Of a stretch of DNA of 64,000 bases, positions 26,776-36,807 are shown in pieces (the first letter of the stretch is position 1; every line of letters begins with the position of its first letter). The notes under the pieces were generated by a model. That model saw only the letters and a program-made list of their open reading frames with translations, was not told the origin of the DNA and ran no database searches. The translations under genes were made by a program, and so were the position numbers. Source of the DNA: Zobellia alginiliquefaciens (lineage in GTDB: Bacteria > Bacteroidota > Bacteroidia > Flavobacteriales > Flavobacteriaceae); assembly GCF_029323795.1 (NCBI RefSeq), contig NZ_CP119758.1:4526001-4590000 (forward strand). Direction: 5' to 3'.

Positions 26776-26812
26776 AATAAGGCGTTGACGTTTAGTTGAT
26801 GCCTTATTTTTT
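26776..26812 (+). terminator. Terminator downstream of the GH16 gene
   Basis: AATAAGGC (26776-26783) pairs with GCCTTATT (26801-26808) around a 17-base loop that could pair further, and is followed by six T. Confidence 0.7.
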
Positions 26813-26964
26813 GTTCTTAACTATCTTACATATATTAAATTGTGAAAAATCAAAAAAAAATATTTTTAAAACATTTAGTATATTGTTACGGTACCAAAAG
26901 GTTTTGAACACCATACAGGTTGGGGTTTCAGGGTTTATAAAGGTTCACCCAACACCATCCGAAT

Positions 26965-27690
26965 ATGAAAATAAAAATTGCTGTACTTCTAACATTTTGT
27001 ACCATTGGAAGTCTATTTGCCCAAGTTGATAGTTTACAGATTCCACCGAAAAAGAAGTTGTTTAAAAAAACAATTGTTCCTCTTTCTTTGCTCACCGCAG
27101 GTATACTATTATCGGACAGTAATTTTGAAAAAAAACTTCACGAAACCGCGCAAGGTTGGGTGGGCAATGATTTTCGTACACATTTGGATGATTACACCCG
27201 TTATGCTCCCGTGGCTACTATTTTTGTTGCGAACGTAGCCGGAGTAAAAGCAAAACACCATTGGTTTGACCAAACTAAAAATCTAGCGGTATCCATGATA
27301 CTTACGGATGTGGTAACCAGAGCCATAAAAAATTCAGTGTATAAAATAAGACCGGACGGTTCTAATGACAATGCATTTCCTTCTGGGCATACTTCTATTG
27401 CTTTTGCTTCTGGTTCTGCTGTTTATGAAGAATATAAGGACACCAATGCCTATTTAGCATATAGTGGTTATGGTTTTGCCACAGTAACGGGTGGTTTAAG
27501 ATTATTTAATGATAAACACTTTATTTCTGATATTCTTGCAGGTGCTGGAGTAGGAATATTAATTACCAAACTCGTTTATCATTTTGATTATTTATGGAAG
27601 TATAATCCCTTCTTAAAATTTAAAAATGTAACACTGGTTCCTCGTTACGGTCAAGGAAATGTTGGGTTATATTTCTCAAAGTCTTTTTGA
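26965..27690 (+). CDS. PAP2-family phosphatase (secreted/outer envelope)
   Basis: A 241-residue PAP2 phosphatase with signal peptide (residues 1-19, ending FAQ). The three phosphatase motifs are complete: K122 to RP129-130 (KNSVYKIRP), PSGHT at 139-143, and R179...H185...D189 (LRLFNDKHFISD). Few long membrane spans are present, so this is a soluble or envelope-associated type rather than the six-helix lipid phosphatase. It would hydrolyse phosphate esters, perhaps lipid phosphates. No coregulated neighbours are evident, as gaps on both sides exceed 200 bases. Confidence 0.88.
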   Translation: MKIKIAVLLTFCTIGSLFAQVDSLQIPPKKKLFKKTIVPLSLLTAGILLSDSNFEKKLHETAQGWVGNDFRTHLDDYTRYAPVATIFVANVAGVKAKHHWFDQTKNLAVSMILTDVVTRAIKNSVYKIRPDGSNDNAFPSGHTSIAFASGSAVYEEYKDTNAYLAYSGYGFATVTGGLRLFNDKHFISDILAGAGVGILITKLVYHFDYLWKYNPFLKFKNVTLVPRYGQGNVGLYFSKSF

Positions 27691-27933
27691 CATAATTTTT
27701 CTCTTCTTTTTTATCGATAACGAAAGTCCAAAAAGGATGTAGTAATAGGTGGAAAATCTTCTTTTGGTACTTTAGGCTATTTTATTTGAATTGCTGAAAA
27801 ATTAACGTCTTTGAGCAGAACTCACTTGCCATTTTTATTAAGCTAAAATCTATTTTGATTGCAGCCCTTACCTCTTTGTATCTTTTATAGTTTGACGTCT
27901 ACTTGAAATAGTATTAATGACTCAAAATAATTC

Positions 27934-29052
27934 ATGAAAGAACAACATATATTAGAGCCTTACAAATTAGGAAGTTTAAAATTGCCGAACCGTGTGGTTA
28001 TGGCGCCTATGACCCGTAGCAGGGCTAATAACGACGAAAAGAAACCTACTGAAGATTTACACGTACCCTATTATACACAGCGGGCTACGGCCGGACTCAT
28101 TATAACCGAAGGAACACAAGTTTCGGAAAGAGCGGTAGGTTATATTAACACTCCGGGAATTCATTCTAAAGCCCAAGTAGATGGATGGAAAGAAGTAACC
28201 CAGTCAGTTCATAAAAGAGACGGTAGAATATTTGCCCAATTGTGGCACGTAGGAAGAATTTCGCATCCCGATTTCCATAACGGAGAATTACCTTGGGCGC
28301 CATCCGCAATAAACCCTGAGGCTGAAGTCTTTACTCCGGAAGGAAAGAAAAAGACGGTAACTCCCAAGGCAATGACTATTGAAGAAATAGAAATCACTAA
28401 AAAAGAGTTTGTCCGTGCAGCTAAAAATGCAATTGAAGCAGGTTTTGACGGTATTGAGATACACTCGTCCAACGGCTATCTTTTTCACCAATTCTTTAAT
28501 GCGACAAGCAATAAAAGAGATGACCAATATGGTGGTAGTATTGAAAACCGGGCGCGATTTTTCTTTGAAGTTCTAGAAGAAATCAAGAATGTGGTGCCAT
28601 TAAATAAAGTGGGGGCACGCTTTAATCCTTCCTTACATAATATTTTCGGAATGACTATGGATGAAGAAACCATTCCGGCCTTCGATTATATAATTGAAAA
28701 GCTGGACAGGGATTATGATTTGGCATATATCCATTTGTCCGAGCCGTTTAATGACGTGTCCGAAGTTGAGTTTGCCGAGCAACACATAGCCAAACGCTAT
28801 AGACCAAAATATAATGGCACACTGATTATAAATACCGGGTTTGACCAAGAAAAAGCAAATAAGGTATTGAGAGAAGGGAATGCCGATTTGGTGGCATTCG
28901 CAAAACTTTTCATCTCCAACCCTGATTTGGTCGGTCGCTTTCGCGAAGGAATTGAAAGGACCGAGTGGGATGAAAGTACATTTTATACCACCGGCAAAGA
29001 GGGCTACACAGATTATAAAGCAAAAACAAGAGAATTAATCCCCAACCTATAA
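27934..29052 (+). CDS. Old Yellow Enzyme family alkene reductase (NemA-like)
   Basis: A 372-residue FMN-dependent ene-reductase. Family features are NRVVMAPMTRSRA (19-31), GLIITEGTQVSERAVGY, QLWHVGRISHP (102-112), the substrate-binding HSSNGYLFHQF (H177, N180, Y182), YGGSIENRARF (199-209) and the C-terminal GFDQEKANKVL. It reduces activated alkenes such as enals, maleimides or nitrate esters using NADPH. It is 38 bases before an aldehyde dehydrogenase, so both may detoxify or convert unsaturated aldehydes. Confidence 0.92.
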   Translation: MKEQHILEPYKLGSLKLPNRVVMAPMTRSRANNDEKKPTEDLHVPYYTQRATAGLIITEGTQVSERAVGYINTPGIHSKAQVDGWKEVTQSVHKRDGRIFAQLWHVGRISHPDFHNGELPWAPSAINPEAEVFTPEGKKKTVTPKAMTIEEIEITKKEFVRAAKNAIEAGFDGIEIHSSNGYLFHQFFNATSNKRDDQYGGSIENRARFFFEVLEEIKNVVPLNKVGARFNPSLHNIFGMTMDEETIPAFDYIIEKLDRDYDLAYIHLSEPFNDVSEVEFAEQHIAKRYRPKYNGTLIINTGFDQEKANKVLREGNADLVAFAKLFISNPDLVGRFREGIERTEWDESTFYTTGKEGYTDYKAKTRELIPNL

Positions 29053-29090
29053 CCATACATTAAATATTAACCCTAAAATCTAAATTGAAA

Positions 29091-30485
29091 ATGGAAACTT
29101 TAGTAAACGGATTTTCTACAAAAAACCCGGCAACCGGAGAGGAAATCAAGGAATATGAATATATGAGCACCGAAGAAGCTCAAAATGCAGTTGAAAAATG
29201 TCATAAGGCCTTTAAAGAATGGCGGTTGACTTCGTTAGAAGAACGAGCCAAAATTATAAAGGCTATTGGTGAAGAACTCGCAAAGAACAAAGATAAATTC
29301 GTGAAATTAATGACCCAAGAAATGGGTAAAGTCATAAAACAGGGCGCTCCTGAAATTGACCTATGTAGCGGTATTTGCGAATATACGGCCACAGAAGGTC
29401 TAGAACTTTTAAAGGACGAGGAAAGAGAACTCCCAAATGGAGGGAAAGGAGTAATTAGCTATTCTCCAATAGGGGTAATCTATGGCATACAACCATGGAA
29501 TTTCCCGGCATATCAGGCGGTGCGGTATTCAATTGCTAATTTAATGGCTGGTAACGGCGTGCTACTAAAACACTCAAGTGGAGTAACAGGTTCGGCATTG
29601 CTATTAAAAGAAATTTATGAGAGCGCTGGTCTTCCAAAAGATTTATTTACGGTCTTGTTAATCGAACATGATCAATCTGATGAAATCATCAAAAATGAAT
29701 TGGTTCGTGGTGTTACCTTGACCGGGAGTCCGGATGCAGGAAAAATTATTGCTGAAAAAGCAGGAGCAGTTCTTAAAAAGACAGTTTTAGAGTTGGGTAG
29801 TAATGACGCGTACTTGGTATTGGACGATGCCGATATTGAGCTAGCGGCTAAAACGAGTGTTATGGGTAGAATCTATAACAATGGGGAAACCTGTGTGGCA
29901 GCGAAGCGATTTGTTGTAGTTGATAAAGTCTATGATCAGTTTCGTGATGCTTTTGTTAAAGCGATGAGAGATGTGAAACTAGGCGACCCAACCGATGAAA
30001 ACTCCGACTTAGGACCCATGGCTCGCGAAGATTTACGTGAAACTCTTCATAAGCAGGTGCAGAAGAGTGTGGAGAAAGGCGCTAAAGTACTTATTGGTGG
30101 TGAAATGCCAAGTGGCGCCGGATACTTTTATCCCGCAACAATTCTAGAGAATCTAGAACCCGGGCAGCCCGCATATGATGATGAGCTTTTTGGACCGGTC
30201 GCATCGCTTATTAGAGCAAAAGATAATGAAGACGCCATGCGTATAGCAAATGATAGCAGATTTGGTTTAGGTGGGGGTATTTTCTCAAAAGATGAGGATA
30301 AAGCCTTTGAGTTGGCCAAAAAGTATTTTGATACCGGAATGGTGTTTATCAATTCATTTGGATTGGCACAACCAAATATGCCTTTCGGAGGTGTTAAAAA
30401 TTCGGGTCACGGTAGGGAACACGGTGGTTTTGGAATACGGGAATTCGTAAATGTGAAGTCCGTGATGAAAGTGAATATGGACTAA
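29091..30485 (+). CDS. NAD-dependent succinate-semialdehyde-type aldehyde dehydrogenase
   Basis: A 464-residue ALDH. The ATG at 29091 is preferred over an in-frame TTG at 29085. The NAD-binding and catalytic signatures are present: SPIGVIYGIQPWNFP, GSPDAGK, the general base Glu in VLELGSNDAY (about residue 234) and the catalytic Cys in NNGETCVAAKR (about 268). It groups with semialdehyde dehydrogenases (GabD/YneI-like). It is probably co-transcribed with the Old Yellow Enzyme gene 38 bases upstream and ends at a strong terminator. Its native aldehyde is not known. Confidence 0.9.
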   Translation: METLVNGFSTKNPATGEEIKEYEYMSTEEAQNAVEKCHKAFKEWRLTSLEERAKIIKAIGEELAKNKDKFVKLMTQEMGKVIKQGAPEIDLCSGICEYTATEGLELLKDEERELPNGGKGVISYSPIGVIYGIQPWNFPAYQAVRYSIANLMAGNGVLLKHSSGVTGSALLLKEIYESAGLPKDLFTVLLIEHDQSDEIIKNELVRGVTLTGSPDAGKIIAEKAGAVLKKTVLELGSNDAYLVLDDADIELAAKTSVMGRIYNNGETCVAAKRFVVVDKVYDQFRDAFVKAMRDVKLGDPTDENSDLGPMAREDLRETLHKQVQKSVEKGAKVLIGGEMPSGAGYFYPATILENLEPGQPAYDDELFGPVASLIRAKDNEDAMRIANDSRFGLGGGIFSKDEDKAFELAKKYFDTGMVFINSFGLAQPNMPFGGVKNSGHGREHGGFGIREFVNVKSVMKVNMD

Positions 30486-30506
30486 TATTTTTCAAACTTT
30501 TTAGTA

Positions 30507-30552
30507 AAAAAGGGGTCTATGTTCAAATGTTTGTGAACATAGGCCCCTTTTT
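30507..30552 (+). terminator. Very strong intrinsic terminator
   Basis: A 19-bp stem with one T-G pair (30507-30525 with 30534-30552) and an 8-base loop. The stem carries AAAAAGGGG on one side and CCCCTTTTT on the other. Confidence 0.9.
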
Positions 30553-30624
30553 CATTTCAAGAATTTCAATAGAAAATGTATTTTTTTTATTTTCTCAATG
30601 TATATCAATCTAAAACAAATAAAA

Positions 30625-31305
30625 ATGAAAATCACGCATTACGGACAAAATAGCTTATCTATAGAGATAGGAAGCCAAACTATAATTGTAGACCCATTTA
30701 TCACACAGAACGAACTTTCAAAAGATAAGGTAGACATCATGCAATTAAAGGCAGATTATATTTTTCTGACCCACGCCCATTTTGACCATATCTTAGATGC
30801 GGAGGCCATTGCTAAAAATACAGGAGCCACCATTGTCAGCAATTTTGAGATTTACAAGTATTATGATGAGAAAGGTCTGGACGCCATGCCGATGAATCAT
30901 GGAGGTTCTCGCACTTTTGATTTTGGTAAAGTAAAGTATGTAAATGCGATACATACCAGTAGCTTTCCAGATGGAAGTTATGGGGGTAATCCTGGCGGAT
31001 TTGTGTTTTCAGCAGAAGGTAAAACTATTTATATATCCGGAGACACTGCACTTACGATGGATATGAAATTGTTACCGCTGCAATTTGAAATAGATTTGGC
31101 AATACTGCCCATAGGCGATGTGGTAACAATGGGCATAAATGATGCCGTTCTTGCCAGTGATTTTGTGGGTTGTAACCGCGTACTCGGTGTTCATTATGAT
31201 GCTTTGCCCTTTACAAAAATCAATCATGAAGAAGCAAAGCAAACATTTAAAAAAGTAGGAAAAGAGCTGATTTTGCTAGAGGTTGGGGAGACTATGAGCG
31301 TCTAA
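30625..31305 (+). CDS. Metallo-beta-lactamase-fold hydrolase (UPF0173/UlaG-like)
   Basis: A 226-residue MBL-fold protein. The metal motif THAHFDH gives H50, H52, D54 and H55. The later metal ligands are in NAIHTSSFPDG and YISGDTAL, and LGVHYDALPF at the C-terminus is typical of the UPF0173 group. These are zinc hydrolases of unknown physiological substrate. The ATG at 30625 is chosen because the family begins MKITHYGQNS; an in-frame ATG 27 bases earlier adds an untypical leader. It is monocistronic, with a terminator downstream. Confidence 0.9.
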   Translation: MKITHYGQNSLSIEIGSQTIIVDPFITQNELSKDKVDIMQLKADYIFLTHAHFDHILDAEAIAKNTGATIVSNFEIYKYYDEKGLDAMPMNHGGSRTFDFGKVKYVNAIHTSSFPDGSYGGNPGGFVFSAEGKTIYISGDTALTMDMKLLPLQFEIDLAILPIGDVVTMGINDAVLASDFVGCNRVLGVHYDALPFTKINHEEAKQTFKKVGKELILLEVGETMSV

Positions 31306-31331
31306 CAGGAAAATTAATATAAGCTAAAAGG

Positions 31332-31358
31332 CCTGAAAGTGTTTGCTTTCAGGTTTTT
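31332..31358 (+). terminator. Intrinsic terminator
   Basis: CCTGAAAG (31332-31339) pairs perfectly with CTTTCAGG (31346-31353) and is followed by five T. Confidence 0.85.
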
Positions 31359-31468
31359 GTATTAGATGGACTTTGTTTTGTATATGCCTGTCAATAGTTG
31401 AAAAACTTTAAATAGTACTAAAACAGAAAGTCTTAGGACCAAAGTAAAAAAGTAAAACTAAATCAGTT

Positions 31469-31966
31469 TTAAAATCTAAACCGTACAGATAATAAAAATT
31501 GGTTAGTAGGGGGTAGGTCAGGTATGATAGTCCTTCCAAGTTGCACACCTATTTCCAATTTCATCTTTTTCTTTATTCTATACCCAATACCCAGATTAAC
31601 ATTGATAAGATTTCCTTCGGCCTTTCCTGTAACTTGGTTAATGTCATAGGTTGGTCCGCCACGGAAGAATACGTACTTCTTTTCATTTACATCGTAAGTA
31701 AACACAACGGACGGACTTATGCGCTCATGGGTTCCAAATTTTGCGTAATCCCTTTCTAATCCTACACTTATTTTATCTGATACTTTGTAGTCGAAAGCTC
31801 CGTTGGTAAACACTTCGCCATTTAAGCTCACAGGAGTTTCAATACGGTATTGAGATAAATTGGTAATGAGCAAAGAGTCTAATGAGAGATATTCCTTTTG
31901 TGGGATTTGCGCTTGTATGTAAGAAGAGAAGTATAAACTGGAAATTACATATAGAAATTGTTTCAT
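31469..31966 (-). CDS. Small outer-membrane beta-barrel-like protein
   Basis: A 165-residue protein with a signal peptide (ending SYIQAQ, about residue 20), amphipathic strand-like stretches (VNLGIGYRIKKKMKLEIGVQLG), and a C-terminal Phe (LLSVRFRF), the signature for insertion by BamA. No family name is recognised. It is likely a small integral outer-membrane or porin-like protein. It is encoded alone on the minus strand, convergent with the MBL hydrolase. Confidence 0.65.
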   Translation of the reverse strand: MKQFLYVISSLYFSSYIQAQIPQKEYLSLDSLLITNLSQYRIETPVSLNGEVFTNGAFDYKVSDKISVGLERDYAKFGTHERISPSVVFTYDVNEKKYVFFRGGPTYDINQVTGKAEGNLINVNLGIGYRIKKKMKLEIGVQLGRTIIPDLPPTNQFLLSVRFRF

Positions 31967-32271
31967 TGGGTTATTTTAAACACTTTTCGTTATTAAAAAT
32001 AGGAAATAGATTACGGTATGTTTAGCCATATACTTCTTTTTGGTAGAAGTTTAACAGCATTGTCAATATTCAGAATTTGAAGTAATGGATGTGATTTAAG
32101 GCGTAGGGAGGTTGTTATACATATCTATAGAGATGAGCATCTTCTCTTTTGTAAAAATCTCGTCGATAAAATGGAGGCTTTTGTATAGATGATAACGGTA
32201 GACTTCTATTCCCTTTTAATAAAGAAGTTGAATGTTTCACTTTTGGGGTGTTAATTAAAAACACGCTTTAA
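31967..32271. other. Divergent intergenic region before the efflux operon
   Basis: This separates the small outer-membrane gene from the TolC-like gene. No complete TTTG/TAnnTTTG promoter, hairpin or open frame is convincing here. Confidence 0.4.
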
Positions 32272-33606
32272 ATGAAACAATACATAATCATAGTAACAAG
32301 CATTTTATTTGCACAACTTGCTTTTTCACAAGAAGCCGAAACAACTACAGCTTCAAAAATATGGTCCTTAGAAGATTGTATTGCGTACGCTATTGAAAAT
32401 AACATCACAGTTAAAGATGCGACGTTGAACGCAAGTATTTCAGAAGTAGATTATAGCAAATCAAAATCAGCTCGGCTACCAAACCTTTTCGGTAGTGCAT
32501 CTCAGAATTTTTCAAGTGGTACTTCTATTGATCCTATTACCAGTGATTATGTTTCGGATCAAATTCATAGTACCAATCTTGGAATTAACAGTTCAATGAC
32601 TCTTTTTCAGGGGAATCAACTTTCAAATCAAATTAAACAAAATAAACTTTTACTAGAACAAAATAGTCTGCTGGCGGAAGAAGCTAAAAACAGCATTGTC
32701 ATCAGTATTTTAGAAAGCTACTTGCAAACTTTATTTAGTAAAGAAGGAATTGCTATTGCTGAAAGCAATTTAGACGCATCCGAAAAAGAGGTACTACGTG
32801 CAAAATCTCGACTCGATGCCGGTTCTATAGCCCTAACCGATTACACCGAAGCTCAGAGTCAGGCTGCGACCAACAAATACAATGTTATTACCGCAAAAAA
32901 TGAGTACGAACAGAATATCATCACTTTAAAACAATTGTTAGAATTATCGCCTTTAGAAAATCTAGAAATCGAAACTATTGATCAGAACATGGATCTATTG
33001 AACCTGGAACTCAATAAAGAAGCAATTTATACGAATGCCTTAAACTATTTGCCTGAGGTGGAAGCAAGTAAGACCAACATTTCCGTGAATGAAAAGGAAT
33101 TGGATATCGCCAAAGGTGGTTACCTGCCCACATTGTCGCTTATAGGAAGCGTTGGTTCTGGGTATACCAGTATAAACGACAATACATTTTCTGATCAGCT
33201 GGATGTGAATTTCAACCAGAAATTGGGGTTGAGCTTAACCATACCCATTTTTAACAGGAATCAGACTAAGGCTGCCGTGCAGACCGCATCTTTTAATATA
33301 GAAAAAGCTGAGATACAAAAACAAACTGTAGAAAAAGAAGTCATTAAAAAGGTTGAAACCGCTTACCAAAATGCGCTTTCATCACAAGAACAATTGATTG
33401 CCGCCGAAGTTTCTAAAGAAGCTGCCGAGCAATCATATAATCTAGCACAGAAAAAATACGAGTTGGGCGATTTAAGTACAACTGATCTAGTTATAAGTCA
33501 GAACACATATACCAATGCCCAACAAAATTACCTACAGTCTAAATATCTAAATATTCTGTACCACCAATTATTACAATTCTATCAAGGAAACGAAATTAAA
33601 CTTTAA
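32272..33606 (+). CDS. TolC-family outer-membrane efflux channel
   Basis: A 444-residue TolC/OEP-type protein with a signal peptide (LAFSQ end, about residue 20). The OEP repeat pattern is visible twice: WSLEDCIAYAIENN with RLPNLFGSASQN, and QKYELGDLSTTDLVISQNTY with YLPTLSLIGSVG. These form the alpha-barrel/beta-barrel tunnel across the outer membrane. It is the first gene of a six-gene cluster (TolC-MacA-MacB ATPase-MacB permease-LytS-LytTR), with gaps of only 1 to 6 bases, so it provides the exit duct of an export system. Confidence 0.92.
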   Translation: MKQYIIIVTSILFAQLAFSQEAETTTASKIWSLEDCIAYAIENNITVKDATLNASISEVDYSKSKSARLPNLFGSASQNFSSGTSIDPITSDYVSDQIHSTNLGINSSMTLFQGNQLSNQIKQNKLLLEQNSLLAEEAKNSIVISILESYLQTLFSKEGIAIAESNLDASEKEVLRAKSRLDAGSIALTDYTEAQSQAATNKYNVITAKNEYEQNIITLKQLLELSPLENLEIETIDQNMDLLNLELNKEAIYTNALNYLPEVEASKTNISVNEKELDIAKGGYLPTLSLIGSVGSGYTSINDNTFSDQLDVNFNQKLGLSLTIPIFNRNQTKAAVQTASFNIEKAEIQKQTVEKEVIKKVETAYQNALSSQEQLIAAEVSKEAAEQSYNLAQKKYELGDLSTTDLVISQNTYTNAQQNYLQSKYLNILYHQLLQFYQGNEIKL

Positions 33607-33611
33607 CTAAA

Positions 33612-34829
33612 ATGAAAAATAAAAACAAAATCATATTAGGCGGTATTGCATTGGTAATCGTAGCCTTTGCAGCCTATAGCTTTATGAAAGGGGATGAAAA
33701 TACCACCATTGAAGCTAAAACTATAGTCGCCAAAAAAGGAGACGTCACTACCATGGTCACTGCTACAGGAACCATAGAGCCTATAAACCAAGTAGATGTT
33801 GGTACACAGGTATCCGGTGTAGTTGAAAAAATATATGTGGACTATAATAGCGTTGTTAAAGAAGGGCAGCTTATTGCAGAGTTGGATAAGACCAATCTAA
33901 AAGCTGCAACAGTACAAGCACAAGCCTCATATGATAATGCGGTAAGCAACCGAAATTATCTACAGACGATTTATGAAAGGCAAAAAACATTATATGACAA
34001 CCAGGTTATAAGTAAATCTGATTATGACGATGCTCTTTACAATTACGAAACCGCAAAGGGTACTGTAACGCAGCGTTTATCTGATCTACAGCAAGCGAGA
34101 ACCAACTTAGGTTACGCCAATATCTATTCTCCAATTGATGGTGTAGTGCTATCTAGAGATATTGAAGAGGGACAAACGGTAGCCGCAAGCTATAGCACAC
34201 CAACGCTATTTACCATAGCTCAAGATTTAAAGGAGATGCAGGTAGAAGCCGATGTTGATGAGGCAGATATAGGTGTTGTAAAACAAGGTCAGCGAGTAAG
34301 TTTTACGGTTGATGCATACCAAGGTCAAGAATTTGAAGGAGAAGTCACTCAGGTTAGGTTAGATCCTACAGTAACCTCAAATGTAGTTACGTATACTGTG
34401 GTTATAAAAGCCGACAATCCTGATTTGAGATTGAAACCCGGACTAACAGCAACGATATCTATTTACACATTAGAGTTAAAGGATGTGTTATCGGTAGAGG
34501 CAAAGGCTATCAATTTTAAACCTACCCCTCCGGAAATGATGGCTTATAATGAGCAAGAAAATTTAACCGTTGAACGTCCAGAAGGCGGACCTATGAACAA
34601 TGATGAAGAATCTACTAAGGTTTGGGTGATGGAATCTAACGGAGCTATTTCCCCAAAAGAAGTGACTTTAGGTGCGAGTGACGGAGTTAATGTTCAAATT
34701 CTCAGTGGTATAAACGAAGGAGACAAGTTGGTCTACAGTTTAAAGTCTGAAACCGGAATATCTGGACCACCAGCGGGCGGTTCTGAAGAGAGTCCGTTCA
34801 TGCCAAAACCACCGGGAGGTAAAAAATAA
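33612..34829 (+). CDS. MacA-like periplasmic adaptor subunit
   Basis: A 405-residue membrane-fusion protein. It has an N-terminal membrane anchor (residues 5-22), the lipoyl/barrel-sandwich pairs (VDVGTQVSGVVEKIYVDYNS and LGYANIYSPIDGVVLSRDI), a coiled-coil hairpin (about 90-160), and beta-barrel/MP domains. It links the inner-membrane transporter to the TolC-like channel. The start is 5 bases after the TolC stop. The C-terminal GPPAGG- and PPGG-rich tail is low-complexity. Homology to MacA is by layout and by pairing with MacB-like genes. Confidence 0.9.
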   Translation: MKNKNKIILGGIALVIVAFAAYSFMKGDENTTIEAKTIVAKKGDVTTMVTATGTIEPINQVDVGTQVSGVVEKIYVDYNSVVKEGQLIAELDKTNLKAATVQAQASYDNAVSNRNYLQTIYERQKTLYDNQVISKSDYDDALYNYETAKGTVTQRLSDLQQARTNLGYANIYSPIDGVVLSRDIEEGQTVAASYSTPTLFTIAQDLKEMQVEADVDEADIGVVKQGQRVSFTVDAYQGQEFEGEVTQVRLDPTVTSNVVTYTVVIKADNPDLRLKPGLTATISIYTLELKDVLSVEAKAINFKPTPPEMMAYNEQENLTVERPEGGPMNNDEESTKVWVMESNGAISPKEVTLGASDGVNVQILSGINEGDKLVYSLKSETGISGPPAGGSEESPFMPKPPGGKK

Positions 34830-34834
34830 AAATC

Positions 34835-35578
34835 ATGAGTAAAGAAATAATAAAGATAAAAGACCTTACACGTGAATTTACCATGGGCAATGAAACAGTT
34901 CATGCCCTACGTGGAATTTCATTTACCATACACGAGGGTGAGTTTGTAACCATTATGGGATCTAGTGGCTCTGGTAAAAGTACAATGTTGAATATTTTAG
35001 GATGTTTAGACCAACCAACATCTGGTTCGTACGAGATAGATGGTGTTGGTATGAAAGATTTGAGCCGTAATCAATTGGCAACCATCCGAAATGAGAAAAT
35101 AGGGTTCATCTTTCAATCATACAATTTATTGGCAAGAACATCTGCTATAGAAAATGTTGAACTACCGTTACTTTATAATAGTACCGTAGGTAATGATGAG
35201 CGTAGAGAACGTGCCGTAAAAGCATTGGAAATGGTCGGTTTAGGCGATAGGTTACATCACACCCCATCTCAGCTATCTGGGGGGCAACAACAGCGTGTTG
35301 CCATTGCCCGATCATTGGTAAATAATCCTGTTATGATTTTAGCAGATGAGGCCACCGGTAATTTAGATACAAGAACATCGTATGAAATAATGTCTTTGTT
35401 CCAGGATCTGAACAGTCAAGGTATTACCATCACATTTGTTACGCATGAGCCTGATATTGCCACCTTTAGTAACAGAACCATTGTTTTAAAAGATGGGAAT
35501 ATTATTCAAGACTATAAGAATGAAAATATACAGTCTGCAGCAAAAGAATTGGCAAAATTGCCTCAAGAAGACCATTGA
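34835..35578 (+). CDS. MacB-like ABC transporter ATP-binding protein
   Basis: A 247-residue ABC ATPase of the LolD/MacB type. It has Walker [10 protein letters not shown] (about residues 41-49), the Q-loop FQSYNLL, signature LSGGQQQR, Walker [14 protein letters not shown], and the switch His in VTHEPD. It lies 5 bases after the MacA-like gene. In classical MacB this domain is fused to the permease, but here it is a separate polypeptide, as in many Bacteroidota. The permease starts 2 bases after its stop. Confidence 0.93.
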   Translation: MSKEIIKIKDLTREFTMGNETVHALRGISFTIHEGEFVTIMGSSGSGKSTMLNILGCLDQPTSGSYEIDGVGMKDLSRNQLATIRNEKIGFIFQSYNLLARTSAIENVELPLLYNSTVGNDERRERAVKALEMVGLGDRLHHTPSQLSGGQQQRVAIARSLVNNPVMILADEATGNLDTRTSYEIMSLFQDLNSQGITITFVTHEPDIATFSNRTIVLKDGNIIQDYKNENIQSAAKELAKLPQEDH

Positions 35579-35580
35579 TT

Positions 35581-36801
35581 ATGAGAATATTAAATCTACT
35601 TAAAATAGCATACAAAGCCATAGTTCTCAATAAAATGAGAACCCTGTTGACCATGTTAGGTATAATAATAGGTGTAGCATCGGTAATTGCCATGTTAGCA
35701 ATAGGGGAAGGTTCAAAAGAGAGTATAAGAAGTACCATTTCTAGCATGGGGTCTAATATGATCACCATAAGACCTGGTACCGATGATAGGGGTCCGGCGA
35801 GAGGTAGCGGTGGTGATGTTCAGACCTTAACGCTAGACAATTATGAGGTTATCAAAGAAAAATCTACGCTATTGAGTTACATTACACCAGTGGTGAATGG
35901 CGGCGGACAAGTAATTAGCGGAGCCAACAACTGGCCCAGTACCATTTACGGTGTCAATCCTGAGTATTTAGAGATTAAAGTAGTTGGCCTACAAAGTGGT
36001 AGCATGTTTACCGATGCAGAGGTAAAGTCAGCTTCTAAAGTCGTAGTACTTGGTCAAACTGTGGTCGAAAATGTTTTTCCAGATGGTCAAGATCCCGTAG
36101 GTCAAATGATACGTTTTGATAATATTCCTTTTAAGGTAATTGGCGTTTTGGAGGAAAAAGGAGAAAATACCTTTGGACAAGATCAAGATGATATTGTAAT
36201 AGCGCCTTATACGACAGTACAAAAAAGAATTTTGGCCATTAATTATTTGAATCAGATTATGGCTTCTGCCGTTAGTGAAGATGATGCACCTGATGCCGTT
36301 ATTGAGGTTACCGATATATTACGCTCAGAACACAAGTTGTTAGATAATGAAGAGGATGATTTTTCTGTGCGTTCTATGGAAGAATTAATTTCAACTTTTA
36401 GTTCAACCAGTGAAATGCTCACCATACTATTGGTTGCAGTAGCAAGTATATCTTTATTAATCGGTGGTATCGGTATTATGAACATTATGTATGTGTCTGT
36501 AAAAGAACGTACCAAGGAAATTGGACTACGTATGGCAGTTGGAGGAAAAGGCTCTGATATTCTATTACAATTCTTGATTGAAGCTATACTGATCAGTATT
36601 ACGGGCGGACTCTTAGGTGTAATCTTAGGTTTAAGCGCTACCGTTTTCATAGAAAAGTTCTTACATTGGCCTACAAGTGTAGCCATGTATTCCATTTTTG
36701 TGTCATTTGCCGTGTGTGCGATTACCGGTATTTTCTTTGGATGGTACCCTGCAAAAAAAGCTGCGGCGTTAGATCCTATTACAGCATTACGCTATGAATA
36801 A
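35581..36801 (+). CDS. MacB-like ABC transporter permease
   Basis: A 406-residue permease with one N-terminal transmembrane helix (MRTLLTMLGIIIGVASVIAM, about 15-38), a large periplasmic MacB_PCD domain (about 45-250), and three C-terminal helices of the FtsX domain (about 285-400). The ATG at 35581 is used; a TTG start at 35575 overlaps the ATPase stop and is less likely. Together with the ATPase, MacA- and TolC-like proteins it would form a tripartite mechanotransmission exporter for macrolide-like compounds, peptides or lipids. Confidence 0.92.
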   Translation: MRILNLLKIAYKAIVLNKMRTLLTMLGIIIGVASVIAMLAIGEGSKESIRSTISSMGSNMITIRPGTDDRGPARGSGGDVQTLTLDNYEVIKEKSTLLSYITPVVNGGGQVISGANNWPSTIYGVNPEYLEIKVVGLQSGSMFTDAEVKSASKVVVLGQTVVENVFPDGQDPVGQMIRFDNIPFKVIGVLEEKGENTFGQDQDDIVIAPYTTVQKRILAINYLNQIMASAVSEDDAPDAVIEVTDILRSEHKLLDNEEDDFSVRSMEELISTFSSTSEMLTILLVAVASISLLIGGIGIMNIMYVSVKERTKEIGLRMAVGGKGSDILLQFLIEAILISITGGLLGVILGLSATVFIEKFLHWPTSVAMYSIFVSFAVCAITGIFFGWYPAKKAAALDPITALRYE

Positions 36802-36807
36802 GTAACT